A model generated the notes under the pieces. It was not told the origin of the DNA. It did not search any database and was given only the letters and a program-made list of their open reading frames with translations. The position numbers were made by a program, and so were the translations under genes. Shown in pieces: positions 55,541 through 63,656 of a stretch of DNA of 64,000 nucleotides. The DNA lies in NCBI GenBank assembly GCA_035445085.1, contig DAOMQA010000002.1:124001-188000 (forward strand). Direction: 5' to 3'. The stretch comes from JBDHXE01 sp035445085 (GTDB taxonomy: Bacteria; Bacteroidota; Ignavibacteria; Kapaibacteriales; UBA2268). The stretch's first letter is position 1. Each line of letters starts with the position of its first letter.

Positions 55541-56253
55541 TATTTTTGCTCCGAAATAAATTTACGGAACTCTTCTTCCAAGGTACCTCTTTCAACTGTA
55601 TTCATATCAAGCTCACGATGTATTTTACCCGAATCTATTAGAAAGACATTGTCACAAATATGCTCCACTTCTGATAGATGATGAGAGGAGAATAATATAG
55701 TTATACCAGTATTGCGTTTTTTATTAATAAATTCACGTAATTCAAGCGTTGCAACGGGATCTAATGCTGCCGTTGGTTCATCTAAAATAACGATTTTGGG
55801 ATTGCCTAAGAAGGCGTTAATTATTTCTAATTTTTGCCTCATACCTTTTGATAAATCTGATAAGCCTTTGTGGTAAGCAGTAGATAACTTAAAGTATTCT
55901 AATAATTCAGATATTTGTTGTTCATTATCTTTAAAACCAGCCAAAATTGAATTTAGATGTAGATAATCAGCTACTTTCATTGACTTTGATAAATAAGGCA
56001 AATCCGATTGATAGCCTATAAGTTTTCTTGCTTCTATTGAAAGATTATTAAGTCCATCGATAGTAATTTCGCCTGTATCTTGCTTTTCAAAACCTAATAA
56101 AATTCTAATTAAAGTGGTTTTCCCTGCGCCATTAGTGCCAATTAAGCCACTAACCTTATTTGTTTGTATTGTACAAGATACCTTATCAAGGGCTTTTACC
56201 GCAAATTTAGAGGATTTATTGAATTGCTTTGATATATTGTCGATTTGTATCAT
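55540..56253 (-). CDS. ABC transporter ATP-binding protein
   Basis: A 237-residue ATPase: Walker A GTNGAGKTTL, Q-loop near IGYQSDLPYL, signature LSKGMRQKLE, Walker B KIVILDEPTAALDP and switch His in FSSHHLSEVEHICD. The ATG at 56253 with IQIDNISKQFNK is the normal start; a longer ATG/TTA lead from 56298 would overlap the nitrilase gene. Its partner is the permease that overlaps its stop. It belongs to the export or signalling ABC-2 type group, similar in general to GldA or NosF. Substrate unknown. Confidence 0.93.
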   Translation of the reverse strand: MIQIDNISKQFNKSSKFAVKALDKVSCTIQTNKVSGLIGTNGAGKTTLIRILLGFEKQDTGEITIDGLNNLSIEARKLIGYQSDLPYLSKSMKVADYLHLNSILAGFKDNEQQISELLEYFKLSTAYHKGLSDLSKGMRQKLEIINAFLGNPKIVILDEPTAALDPVATLELREFINKKRNTGITILFSSHHLSEVEHICDNVFLIDSGKIHRELDMNTVERGTLEEEFRKFISEQK

Positions 56254-56257
56254 AATC

Positions 56258-57049
56258 TTATAAGTAAAATTGTGGTCTTCTATCAGAAAATATATCATTA
56301 AATTCGTTAAAGGACTTATTCCGGGTTTTTTCTGGTTCTATGTCAGCAACAATTACGGCTTCATTGTTAATTCCAGTTTCACAAAGAACAGTACCATTAT
56401 AAGAGTAAATTTTTGAAGAGCCGTTAAAAATTACATCGTCTCCATTTCTATTCTCGCTACCAGTACGGTTAGATACTGCTAAATATACTTTGTTTTCTAA
56501 TGCTCTTGATGGCATAGATATATCCCAAACTTTTGTTACAAGGTTGGAAGGGCAAGCAATTACATCAGCGCCCTTTAGGGCAAGTGCTCTTGTTGCTTCT
56601 GGGAATCGCCAATCATAGCATATCATAGTACCCAGATTTAAATCAAAATCTGGGTAATTGATAACAAAAAAGCCTTTATCATTTTCAGAGAAAATAAATC
56701 GTTCCCTATAAAATAAATGAGTTTTGCGGTAAGTATCATTAAACTTACTATCAGGGAAAAGGATTGCAGCAGAGTTATAATAGTTGTTGTTACTTTTTTC
56801 TGGAAAGCCAACAACTATAATTTTATTTGTATCCTTTGATATTTCTTTAAAGCTCTGAAGTATCTCCGAATTAATATCGAAAGCATATTTAGCTACTTCA
56901 TCTTTAGATATAAAATCGTATCCAGTAAACGCTAATTCAGGAAAAATAATAATATTGCAATCAGTATTTTTTGCAAAATCAAGCATTTTAGAGCTATTTT
57001 TTTCGATATTAGAAAACTCTGGACAAAATTGCACTACTGCTAATTTCAT
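56258..57049 (-). CDS. carbon-nitrogen hydrolase (nitrilase superfamily)
   Basis: A 263-residue amidase-like enzyme with the Glu-Lys-Cys triad: Glu38 (FPELAFTGYD), Lys109 (YRKTHLFYRE) and Cys144 (MICYDWRFPE), counted from the ATG at 57049. A GTG at 57061 is an alternative start, but GAG lies closer to the ATG. The closest subgroup appears to be the omega-amidase/NIT2-like class acting on small amides; the substrate is not shown. It lies between gyrA and the ABC transporter in the same leftward run. Confidence 0.85.
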   Translation of the reverse strand: MKLAVVQFCPEFSNIEKNSSKMLDFAKNTDCNIIIFPELAFTGYDFISKDEVAKYAFDINSEILQSFKEISKDTNKIIVVGFPEKSNNNYYNSAAILFPDSKFNDTYRKTHLFYRERFIFSENDKGFFVINYPDFDLNLGTMICYDWRFPEATRALALKGADVIACPSNLVTKVWDISMPSRALENKVYLAVSNRTGSENRNGDDVIFNGSSKIYSYNGTVLCETGINNEAVIVADIEPEKTRNKSFNEFNDIFSDRRPQFYL

Positions 57050-57061
57050 TTTTCTACTCAC

Positions 57062-59566
57062 TTAATCCAAAATTGTTGTTTGTTCGTCTTTGTTCTCGTC
57101 ATTGTCTTCGATATCATGATTTGTTTCCTCTTCGTCATCACGAGCGACGCAAGTTATATCGGCAATACTATCGCCATCGTCTAATCTAATAAGTTTGACA
57201 CCTTGAGTATTCCGCCCAATAGTTCGTATTTGGCTCACACTTTGACGAATCAGTATTCCATTAACGGTCATTACTACTAAATCATCTGAATCAACTGCTG
57301 GTAATATCCCAACAACCTTGCCAGTCTTGTCAGTAACATTCATAGAAATCACGCCCTTAGCGCCACGTTTTGTAAGCCTAAAGTCTTCGTATCTTGTACG
57401 CTTGCCTAAGCCGTTTTCACTTACAACTAATATTTGAGCATCAGCTCTTTTAATTACTATCATAGAAATTACAAAATCATCATCAGCTAAAGATATACCT
57501 CTGATGCCAGCAGCAGTTCTGCCCATTGGTCTTACTTCGCTTTCACGGAAGCGGCAGGCTAATCCATTATGAGTACCAATAATAACATCGTTTGTGCCAT
57601 CAGTAATGCGGACAGATACTAATTTATCGTCATCGTGAAGATTAACTGCAATTATTCCATTTTGTCGTACATTCGCAAAGGCATTTAACTCTGTTTTCTT
57701 AATAGTGCCAAAGCGCGTACACATAAGAATATATTCTTGGTCAGTAAATTCTTTTACAGGTAAGACTGCTGTTACTTTCTCGCTTTGTTCTTTATTGATA
57801 ATGTTAGCTAAGGAACGGCCTTTAGCTGTACGACTACCTTCAGGTATGTCATAAACTTTAATTTTATATACTTTCCCCGAATCTGTAAAGAATAAGAAGA
57901 AGTGATGAGTAGATGCTTGATAGATAAATTCTATATAATCATCTTCGTAAGTAGAGCTTCCGCTTAATCCTCGCCCACCTTTGTTTTGGCGTCGGTAGGT
58001 AGAAACAGGAGTTCTCTTAATAAATCCTTTATGAGAAATTGTTACAATAACATCTTCGTTAGCAATCATATCTTCTAAAGTAATTTCACTTGCATCTTTT
58101 ACAATTTCAGTGCGGCGAGCGTCACCATATTTATTACTTAACTCTGTTAACTCTTCGGCTATGATTTGCATTTGTAGGTCTCTACTTGCTAATATTGATC
58201 TCAGCCTTTCAATTAATTGTATTAATTCGTGATATTCTTTTTCAATTTTTTCCCTTTCTAAGCCCGTTAATCTTTGTAATCTCATATCTAATATTGCTTT
58301 AGATTGAATTTCGCTTAGAGCAAATTTACTTTGTAAAGCCGTAGAAGCAGAAGCGGGGTCGCGAGACTCTCTGATTGTTTTTATTACTTCATCAATATTG
58401 TCGAGTGCAATGATAAAGCCTTCTAAAATATGCGCTCTTTTTTCGGCAGTATCTAATTCAAACTGAGTACGCCGAACGACTACTTCGTTGCGGTGCTTGA
58501 TAAAATATTCCATCATTTGTTTTAGTGTAAGAATACGAGGTCTTCCATTAACTAATGATAGCATTATAGTACCAAATGTAACTTGTAATTGAGTATGCTT
58601 ATAAAGGTTATTAAGTACTATTTCTGGCATTGCATCGCGTTTTAAATCAATAACGATTCGCATACCTTCTCTATCAGATTCGTCGTTTAATCCCGAAATA
58701 CCATCTAAAGTTTTAGCACGTACTAAATCAGCAATTTTTTCAATTAAATTTGCTTTGTTTACTTGGTAAGGTAATTCTGTGATGATAAGAGATTGTTTAG
58801 TTTTTTGTTTATTTTCTTCTACACCAGTTTTAGCACGTAGAATTATTTTCCCTCTACCTGTTAGGTAGGCTTCTTTGACACCTTCGTAGCCATAAATCAA
58901 CCCCCCAGTAGGGAAATCTGGTGCGGGTACATATTGCATTAATTCTATATCTGTAATTTCTGGATTTTTAATTAGTTCTAACAGACCGCTTACAATCTCT
59001 CTGAGGTTATGTGGCGGTATGTTGGTTGCCATACCTACAGCAATACCGCTTGCTCCATTTACCAAGAGAGTTGGTAGGATTGTAGGTAATACTTTAGGTT
59101 CTTTTAGGGATTCGTCAAAGTTTGATTGAAAATCGACAGTATTTTTATCTAAGTCTTTTAGTGTTTGAGTAGCAATATGAGCTAATCGCGTTTCGGTATA
59201 ACGCATAGCTGCTGCAGGATCACCATCAACAGAGCCATAATTACCTTGCCCATCAACTAATGGATATCTCATATTCCATTCTTGAGCCAAACGCACCATT
59301 GCTTCATATACAGAGCTGTCGCCGTGTGGGTGGTACTTACCAAGAACCTCCCCAACTAATCTAGCAGATTTTTTGTAAGCTCTATTTGGAGCTAAACCCA
59401 GTTCCTGCATAGCAAAAAGAATACGTCGGTGAACAGGTTTTAATCCATCTCTTACATCTGGCAAGGCACGAGAAACAATTACAGACATTGAATAATCAAG
59501 ATATGAACTACGCATCTCGTCTTCGAGATTGGCTTGAACTATTTGTTCTTTTCCTAATAAAGACAT
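57062..59566 (-). CDS. gyrA: DNA gyrase subunit A
   Basis: Breaks and rejoins DNA to introduce negative supercoils. The 834-residue chain has catalytic Tyr123 (AAMRYTETRL) and the quinolone-interacting region HGDSSVYE (81-88), where E. coli Ser83 is Ser84 and Asp87 is Glu88. The GyrA box appears as QNKGGRG (about 530) and the C-terminal six-bladed DNA-wrapping domain ends in an acidic tail (DEEETNHDIEDNDENKDEQ). A 13-bp palindrome lies about 100 bases before the start. gyrB is not in the window. It heads the longest leftward gene run. Confidence 0.97.
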   Translation of the reverse strand: MSLLGKEQIVQANLEDEMRSSYLDYSMSVIVSRALPDVRDGLKPVHRRILFAMQELGLAPNRAYKKSARLVGEVLGKYHPHGDSSVYEAMVRLAQEWNMRYPLVDGQGNYGSVDGDPAAAMRYTETRLAHIATQTLKDLDKNTVDFQSNFDESLKEPKVLPTILPTLLVNGASGIAVGMATNIPPHNLREIVSGLLELIKNPEITDIELMQYVPAPDFPTGGLIYGYEGVKEAYLTGRGKIILRAKTGVEENKQKTKQSLIITELPYQVNKANLIEKIADLVRAKTLDGISGLNDESDREGMRIVIDLKRDAMPEIVLNNLYKHTQLQVTFGTIMLSLVNGRPRILTLKQMMEYFIKHRNEVVVRRTQFELDTAEKRAHILEGFIIALDNIDEVIKTIRESRDPASASTALQSKFALSEIQSKAILDMRLQRLTGLEREKIEKEYHELIQLIERLRSILASRDLQMQIIAEELTELSNKYGDARRTEIVKDASEITLEDMIANEDVIVTISHKGFIKRTPVSTYRRQNKGGRGLSGSSTYEDDYIEFIYQASTHHFFLFFTDSGKVYKIKVYDIPEGSRTAKGRSLANIINKEQSEKVTAVLPVKEFTDQEYILMCTRFGTIKKTELNAFANVRQNGIIAVNLHDDDKLVSVRITDGTNDVIIGTHNGLACRFRESEVRPMGRTAAGIRGISLADDDFVISMIVIKRADAQILVVSENGLGKRTRYEDFRLTKRGAKGVISMNVTDKTGKVVGILPAVDSDDLVVMTVNGILIRQSVSQIRTIGRNTQGVKLIRLDDGDSIADITCVARDDEEETNHDIEDNDENKDEQTTILD

Positions 59567-59662
59567 TTTATTTCTTTCTTATTTATAATTGATTATATGT
59601 AACTTATATATTTAACAGTTTAATTATTTAGACAATACTTAAACCTGATTGCAATTATTATA

Positions 59663-59693
59663 TAAATAAAGTATAAAAAATATACTTTATTTA
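59663..59693. repeat. 13-bp AT-rich palindrome between mltB-like gene and gyrA
   Basis: TAAATAAAGTATA (59663-59675) and TATACTTTATTTA (59681-59693) are perfect inverted arms around AAAAA. It lies about 88 bases after the transglycosylase stop and 97 before the gyrA ATG. It could end the upstream transcript, act as an operator or supercoiling-sensitive element for gyrA, or both. No G/C-rich stem is present. Confidence 0.55.
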
Positions 59694-59780
59694 GTGTATG
59701 TTGCAATAATACAGAACTACAAATATACGTAAAATTAGGCAATTAAGCAATTGTAAGTATAATAATAAAATATGAAAAGG

Positions 59781-60719
59781 CTACTCTTCGGGGAGTTCGT
59801 TAGATTTGTGGTAATGAGCTAAAGAAAGATTGGCTAATTTAAACACGGCATCAACGTAAGCAGAAGAATTATTATAATGAAAAACGGCGTTTCTGTTGGA
59901 TAGGGAGTCAGTATTCCAGCCGTTAGATTTCAAGTAGTTAGCAACAGAAAATATAGCATCTGTTGTCTCAAATAAGTTAATTTTTCCATCATTATTGCCG
60001 TCAATAGCCCAAGCGAGGTAGCTTGTAGGTATAAATTGAGAGATTCCAAACGCTCCAGCCCACGAACCGCAAAGATCGGATATGCTTTCTCCATAAAGTT
60101 TCTCTATTTTGGCTAATGCCTTTAGTTGTTGAATCGCCCATTTAGATTTCTTAATGGAGCGTTCATCAATTTTTTTATTTAAAGTCTCTAATTCTTCTAA
60201 GGAGCCAGAGAATTTTTCTTTTAATGCTTGTTTATTTTTAGCTATAAAAGCATCTTGATTACAAAGAGCAGTGCTATAATAGACACTTAGTAGGTTATTA
60301 TTGCCAAGATATTTCCCATGCTTAGTTTCTATAAACAATATCGAAGCTATTATTTCTTTTGGCACACCGTAATTAAGTTCGGCTAATTCAAGTATACTAT
60401 TGTTATTTTTAATAAACTCGCTTGTTTTCAAAACTGATTTAGAGTTCCAATTGTGCGAATAGTCTGGGCTTGAAGTAAAGTTATTTACATTAATACGAAC
60501 ATAACGTTCATCGAACTTTGTATTTGAATTTGCTATGGTAAGATAAATAAAGTTTGAATCCACGCCTTCTTTTAGGAGTTCGTCGATAACAGGTGCGAAA
60601 ATCAAAAGTTTTTCTTCATTAAACTCTGCTAAGATAGATGAAAATGAAATACGAGTAGTTGATAATGTTAGCATTATCAATACAAAGAGTATACCATATT
60701 TATAATTACAATAGTTCAA
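59781..60719 (-). CDS. lytic murein transglycosylase, MltB-like
   Basis: Cleaves the glycan strands of peptidoglycan to 1,6-anhydro ends. A signal segment (YGILFVLIMLTLSTTRISFS) precedes about 290 residues with the family landmarks: ILFIETKHGKYLG with the catalytic Glu131, AGAFGISQFIPTSYLAWAIDGNNDGKINLF and IFSVANYLKSNGW, as in MltB. The start is TTG at 60719, supported by GGAGAGGGGGG about eight bases upstream and no better ATG; the next ATG would cut the signal. It follows cheB by 107 bases. Confidence 0.88.
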   Translation of the reverse strand: MNYCNYKYGILFVLIMLTLSTTRISFSSILAEFNEEKLLIFAPVIDELLKEGVDSNFIYLTIANSNTKFDERYVRINVNNFTSSPDYSHNWNSKSVLKTSEFIKNNNSILELAELNYGVPKEIIASILFIETKHGKYLGNNNLLSVYYSTALCNQDAFIAKNKQALKEKFSGSLEELETLNKKIDERSIKKSKWAIQQLKALAKIEKLYGESISDLCGSWAGAFGISQFIPTSYLAWAIDGNNDGKINLFETTDAIFSVANYLKSNGWNTDSLSNRNAVFHYNNSSAYVDAVFKLANLSLAHYHKSNELPEE

Positions 60720-60767
60720 ACAAATCCCCCCTCTCCTATATAGACTAATATATAGAAAAAAAGTTAC

Positions 60768-60828
60768 AAGTAAACTTGGTCAAATCATCAAATAAGTATG
60801 AGACCAAATACAAAAGAGGCGTTTACTT
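60768..60828. repeat. nested inverted repeats between cheB and the transglycosylase
   Basis: AAGTAAAC (60768-60775) pairs with GTTTACTT (60821-60828, touching the cheB stop). Directly inside, TTGGTC (60776-60781) pairs with GACCAA (60802-60807). The left arms are adjacent, the right arms are separated by 13 bases. The fold could be a terminator for cheB with a bulge, or a regulatory RNA. No U-tract follows. Confidence 0.45.
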
Positions 60829-61855
60829 AACTTTTAATTTTAATCGCAGCGGCTAAAGGAAATATAACTTCACTTATTGTTTTGCCTATCTCTTGTGGCG
60901 ATAATTTCCTATAAAAAACATTAGTATTAATCGCAGCAAGGGGCATAGATGGCGCAATTGCCGTTTCTGGATCTTGAATTAAGATACTACCCTTTACTTT
61001 AGATATATAAGTAATTCCTTGCGAGCCATCTTTGCCAAGTCCACTCAACACTACTCCTACCGAATACCTACCAAAAGCATTAGCAACGCTTCTAAATAAA
61101 GGGTCGGCAGCAGGGCGTACAAAATTTTCTTTAGGACCATCTTCAAGCACTATTTTATAAGTTGCTGGATCAATTACCATATGTTTATCGCCTGGAGCTA
61201 TATATACAACACCAACTTCTGGCACCATAAAATTTGCTCCTAATTTTACTTGAAAATTAGTTTCTTTGGCTAATCTTTGAGAAAAAGTCTCTAACATCCA
61301 GATTGGACCATGTTGCACTATAAAGAATGCTGCTTTAGTAGAAGGGTCAATATTTTTAAAGACTTCAATTAACGTAGGAGGTCCTCCTGTGCTAGAAGTA
61401 ACTGCAACAGCTGGAAAGGGAGGCACACCCTTAAAGTTGGAAATACCATTTGTTTTGTTCATATCAGGAATTGTACTCTGGTTAATTCTTGCTAACCCTT
61501 CGTTTACGGTAGCTACAATTTCATCTACATCTATAGGTTTAGTAATAAAATCATCTGCTCCACTATCTAAGGCGTAATTCCTAGCACTATCCGAAACCAA
61601 TGCTGTAATCATAATAATAAGTGGGTTCGGTTTGATAGATTCTCTGATAAATCGTATTAGCTCTATCCCATCCATTAAAGGCATCATCCAATCGGTTAAA
61701 ATAACATCGTATTGTTGTTGCTCTAATTCTTCTTTTGCTTCTAAGCCGTTATTTACGGCGTGAACAATAAATCCACCACGGACAAGAATTCTTTTTAGTA
61801 AAATTGCATTTGTTAGTTCATCTTCTACTACTAACACTCTTTTAGTATCTGGCAT
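60827..61855 (-). CDS. cheB: chemotaxis protein-glutamate methylesterase CheB
   Basis: Removes methyl groups from chemoreceptors to reset sensing and deamidates receptor glutamines. The receiver domain has phospho-acceptor Asp55 (VILTDWMMPLMDG) and Lys107 (TKPIDV). The esterase domain carries the Ser155-His182-Asp276 triad in SSTGGP, IVQHGP and LSGLGKDGSQGI. The 342-residue length is usual. cheR and receptors are absent here, and cheW is far away, so this is a dispersed chemotaxis set. The gene stands alone on this strand. Confidence 0.95.
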   Translation of the reverse strand: MPDTKRVLVVEDELTNAILLKRILVRGGFIVHAVNNGLEAKEELEQQQYDVILTDWMMPLMDGIELIRFIRESIKPNPLIIMITALVSDSARNYALDSGADDFITKPIDVDEIVATVNEGLARINQSTIPDMNKTNGISNFKGVPPFPAVAVTSSTGGPPTLIEVFKNIDPSTKAAFFIVQHGPIWMLETFSQRLAKETNFQVKLGANFMVPEVGVVYIAPGDKHMVIDPATYKIVLEDGPKENFVRPAADPLFRSVANAFGRYSVGVVLSGLGKDGSQGITYISKVKGSILIQDPETAIAPSMPLAAINTNVFYRKLSPQEIGKTISEVIFPLAAAIKIKS

Positions 61856-61874
61856 AGCTTTCTATCTTCTTTAA

Positions 61875-62798
61875 TTATTCTTTATATTCTGCTGCTTCTT
61901 GATAAACCATAGTATTTGATGGGTCCAAATATATTAAGTCTGAGAACACACCCTTATACTTTGTGTAACCTTTAAATATTTGAGCTAATTCCAAAGCTTT
62001 TGCATCGAAAAAGGCAGTAAATAATACACTTGGGCCTGATAGTTTATTCTTTTTGAAAGCAGCCATTTCTTGAATTATGTATGCTAAGTTCTCTTTTGCT
62101 TTTTCTTTATTTTCTTTCATTAAGTCTAAGCCATCGACATAATAACTGAAAATAAGTTTTCTAAGCGGTTCGTACCTTAAATCGGTCAGTTCGGATACTA
62201 AGGAGTATCTAGTAAATTTTCCAGGTGTATAAGTCGTTTCCCAGCCATCAACTCCATATGTTGAGGCTAAACTTACAATTTGTTTGCTATTGTCGTAATA
62301 TTTTGTCCCAGACAATTCTTCATAGGTATCGGCATCAAAACCAATAATAAGCAACATATAATAATCTATTAAGCTAGTAAACTCATTATAGCGGGTTGGG
62401 TTATATGAAAGCATTGCTCCTTGGTTGTACTCAAAAGTCCATTCCTTATCGATTAATCTTAAAGTTACGGATTGCCCTCCGTCTTGCCCATATATATATC
62501 TTTTAGCAGCAATAAAGAGTTGTGCTGCAAATTTATTACGCGGTCCACCAGTTACAGCAACATTGATGTCTATTGGAATCTTATCGCCTTCCCAATTTAT
62601 ATTAGTAAACTTTTGTGTGTTAATATAATTAGTAAGGTCATTCTCTAATGAGGATATTAGGTATCTATACTCTTCTGGAATTTGTTCAATGTTTACTGAA
62701 ATTTTTGCATTAATTTCTTGAGCGCTTAGCCTCGTTACAAAGAGTGAACTTGTAAGTAAAAAAACTGCAGATAAGAATATTTTTGTATTATTTTTCAT
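61875..62798 (-). CDS. DUF4835 family secreted protein
   Basis: With ATG at 62798 the product is 307 residues, with a signal peptide (IFLSAVFLLTSSLFVTRLSAQ). It has the DUF4835 pattern: INAKISVNIEQIPEEYRYLISSLENDLTNYINTQKFT, then NYSYNPTRYNEFTSLIDYYMLLIIGFDADTYEELSG-like sequence (YNEFTSLIDYYMLLIIGFDADTYEELSGTKYY) and YVDGLDLMKENKEKAKENLAYIIQEM. These proteins are common in Bacteroidota with unknown function, probably periplasmic or outer-membrane associated. It lies 19 bases upstream of cheB on the same strand and 51 bases from the divergent PorQ-like gene. Confidence 0.8.
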   Translation of the reverse strand: MKNNTKIFLSAVFLLTSSLFVTRLSAQEINAKISVNIEQIPEEYRYLISSLENDLTNYINTQKFTNINWEGDKIPIDINVAVTGGPRNKFAAQLFIAAKRYIYGQDGGQSVTLRLIDKEWTFEYNQGAMLSYNPTRYNEFTSLIDYYMLLIIGFDADTYEELSGTKYYDNSKQIVSLASTYGVDGWETTYTPGKFTRYSLVSELTDLRYEPLRKLIFSYYVDGLDLMKENKEKAKENLAYIIQEMAAFKKNKLSGPSVLFTAFFDAKALELAQIFKGYTKYKGVFSDLIYLDPSNTMVYQEAAEYKE

Positions 62799-62849
62799 CT
62801 TAATTAAAAAAAGCATATACAATAAGGAACAAATATAATATATTGCGAG

Positions 62850-63656
62850 ATGAAAGTGAAATTATTTTATTTAAAGCTTATATTATTTATTTCTTTGACT
62901 ACTAAAGCCGAATCTAATGAATTATTAGGTAGCCAGTATCATTGTGTCGTTGGCATAAGTTCCTTCCATTCTTTTAATAAATTTAATCCTGCATCTACGC
63001 CAGACAGTAACCACAATATATTCTTAGTAAATACAAGCCCAAACATTATGGGTGTAGATGAACTTCATTTTAATGAAATTTATGGGAAAATTAACGTATT
63101 TAATAATATTTATACTTCCTTGTCTTATTCTGGTATTAACAATAGGCTTTTTACAGACAATTCAATAAGAATCGGATTTACTTATGTAGCCAATGAAATG
63201 CTCCAAGTAGGCTTAGAATTTAATTATAATTTATATAATGTTATAGGGTTTACGCAACAGAAGTTTGGAGGTGTAAGTATTGGAGGAAAATTAAAATTAG
63301 ATGATAAACTATATAGTGCCTTCATTTTAAGAAATTTATTTAAAATAGACCTTGTACATTATAATATCCTTGAAGAACAGCTTAGCTCTTTTGGCTTGGC
63401 TTATATATTAAGCGAGAACTTATATATAGAAGTCGAAAGTATAATTAATATCTCAAAATCTAATGCTTTGTCATTAGCAGTAAGGTACGATATAGAGAAA
63501 TGGCTATCGGCAAGGATGGCATATCTGAGTAATCCGCAATCTATTTTAATAGGCATAAATTTAAATTTATTAGAAGGTTCTTATTTAAATTATACTGTAA
63601 ACAAAAGTAATGAGCTTGGATATTCTCATTCATTTGGACTTTCATATTTATGGTAG
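62850..63656 (+). CDS. PorP/PorQ-like outer-membrane barrel (T9SS-associated family)
   Basis: A 268-residue protein with a signal peptide (LFYLKLILFISLTTKAES). It begins FHSFNKFNPASTPDSNHN, an N-P-A-S pattern found near the N-terminus of PorP/SprF, PorQ and PorV-type barrels, and continues with amphipathic strands (GINVFNNIYTSLSYSG-like, LQVGLEFNYNLYNVIGF, LSLAVRYDIEKWLSARMAYLS) to a terminal FGLSYLW. PorQ is favoured by size but the subgroup is not certain. The last seven bases overlap the start of the next gene. Confidence 0.65.
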   Translation: MKVKLFYLKLILFISLTTKAESNELLGSQYHCVVGISSFHSFNKFNPASTPDSNHNIFLVNTSPNIMGVDELHFNEIYGKINVFNNIYTSLSYSGINNRLFTDNSIRIGFTYVANEMLQVGLEFNYNLYNVIGFTQQKFGGVSIGGKLKLDDKLYSAFILRNLFKIDLVHYNILEEQLSSFGLAYILSENLYIEVESIINISKSNALSLAVRYDIEKWLSARMAYLSNPQSILIGINLNLLEGSYLNYTVNKSNELGYSHSFGLSYLW

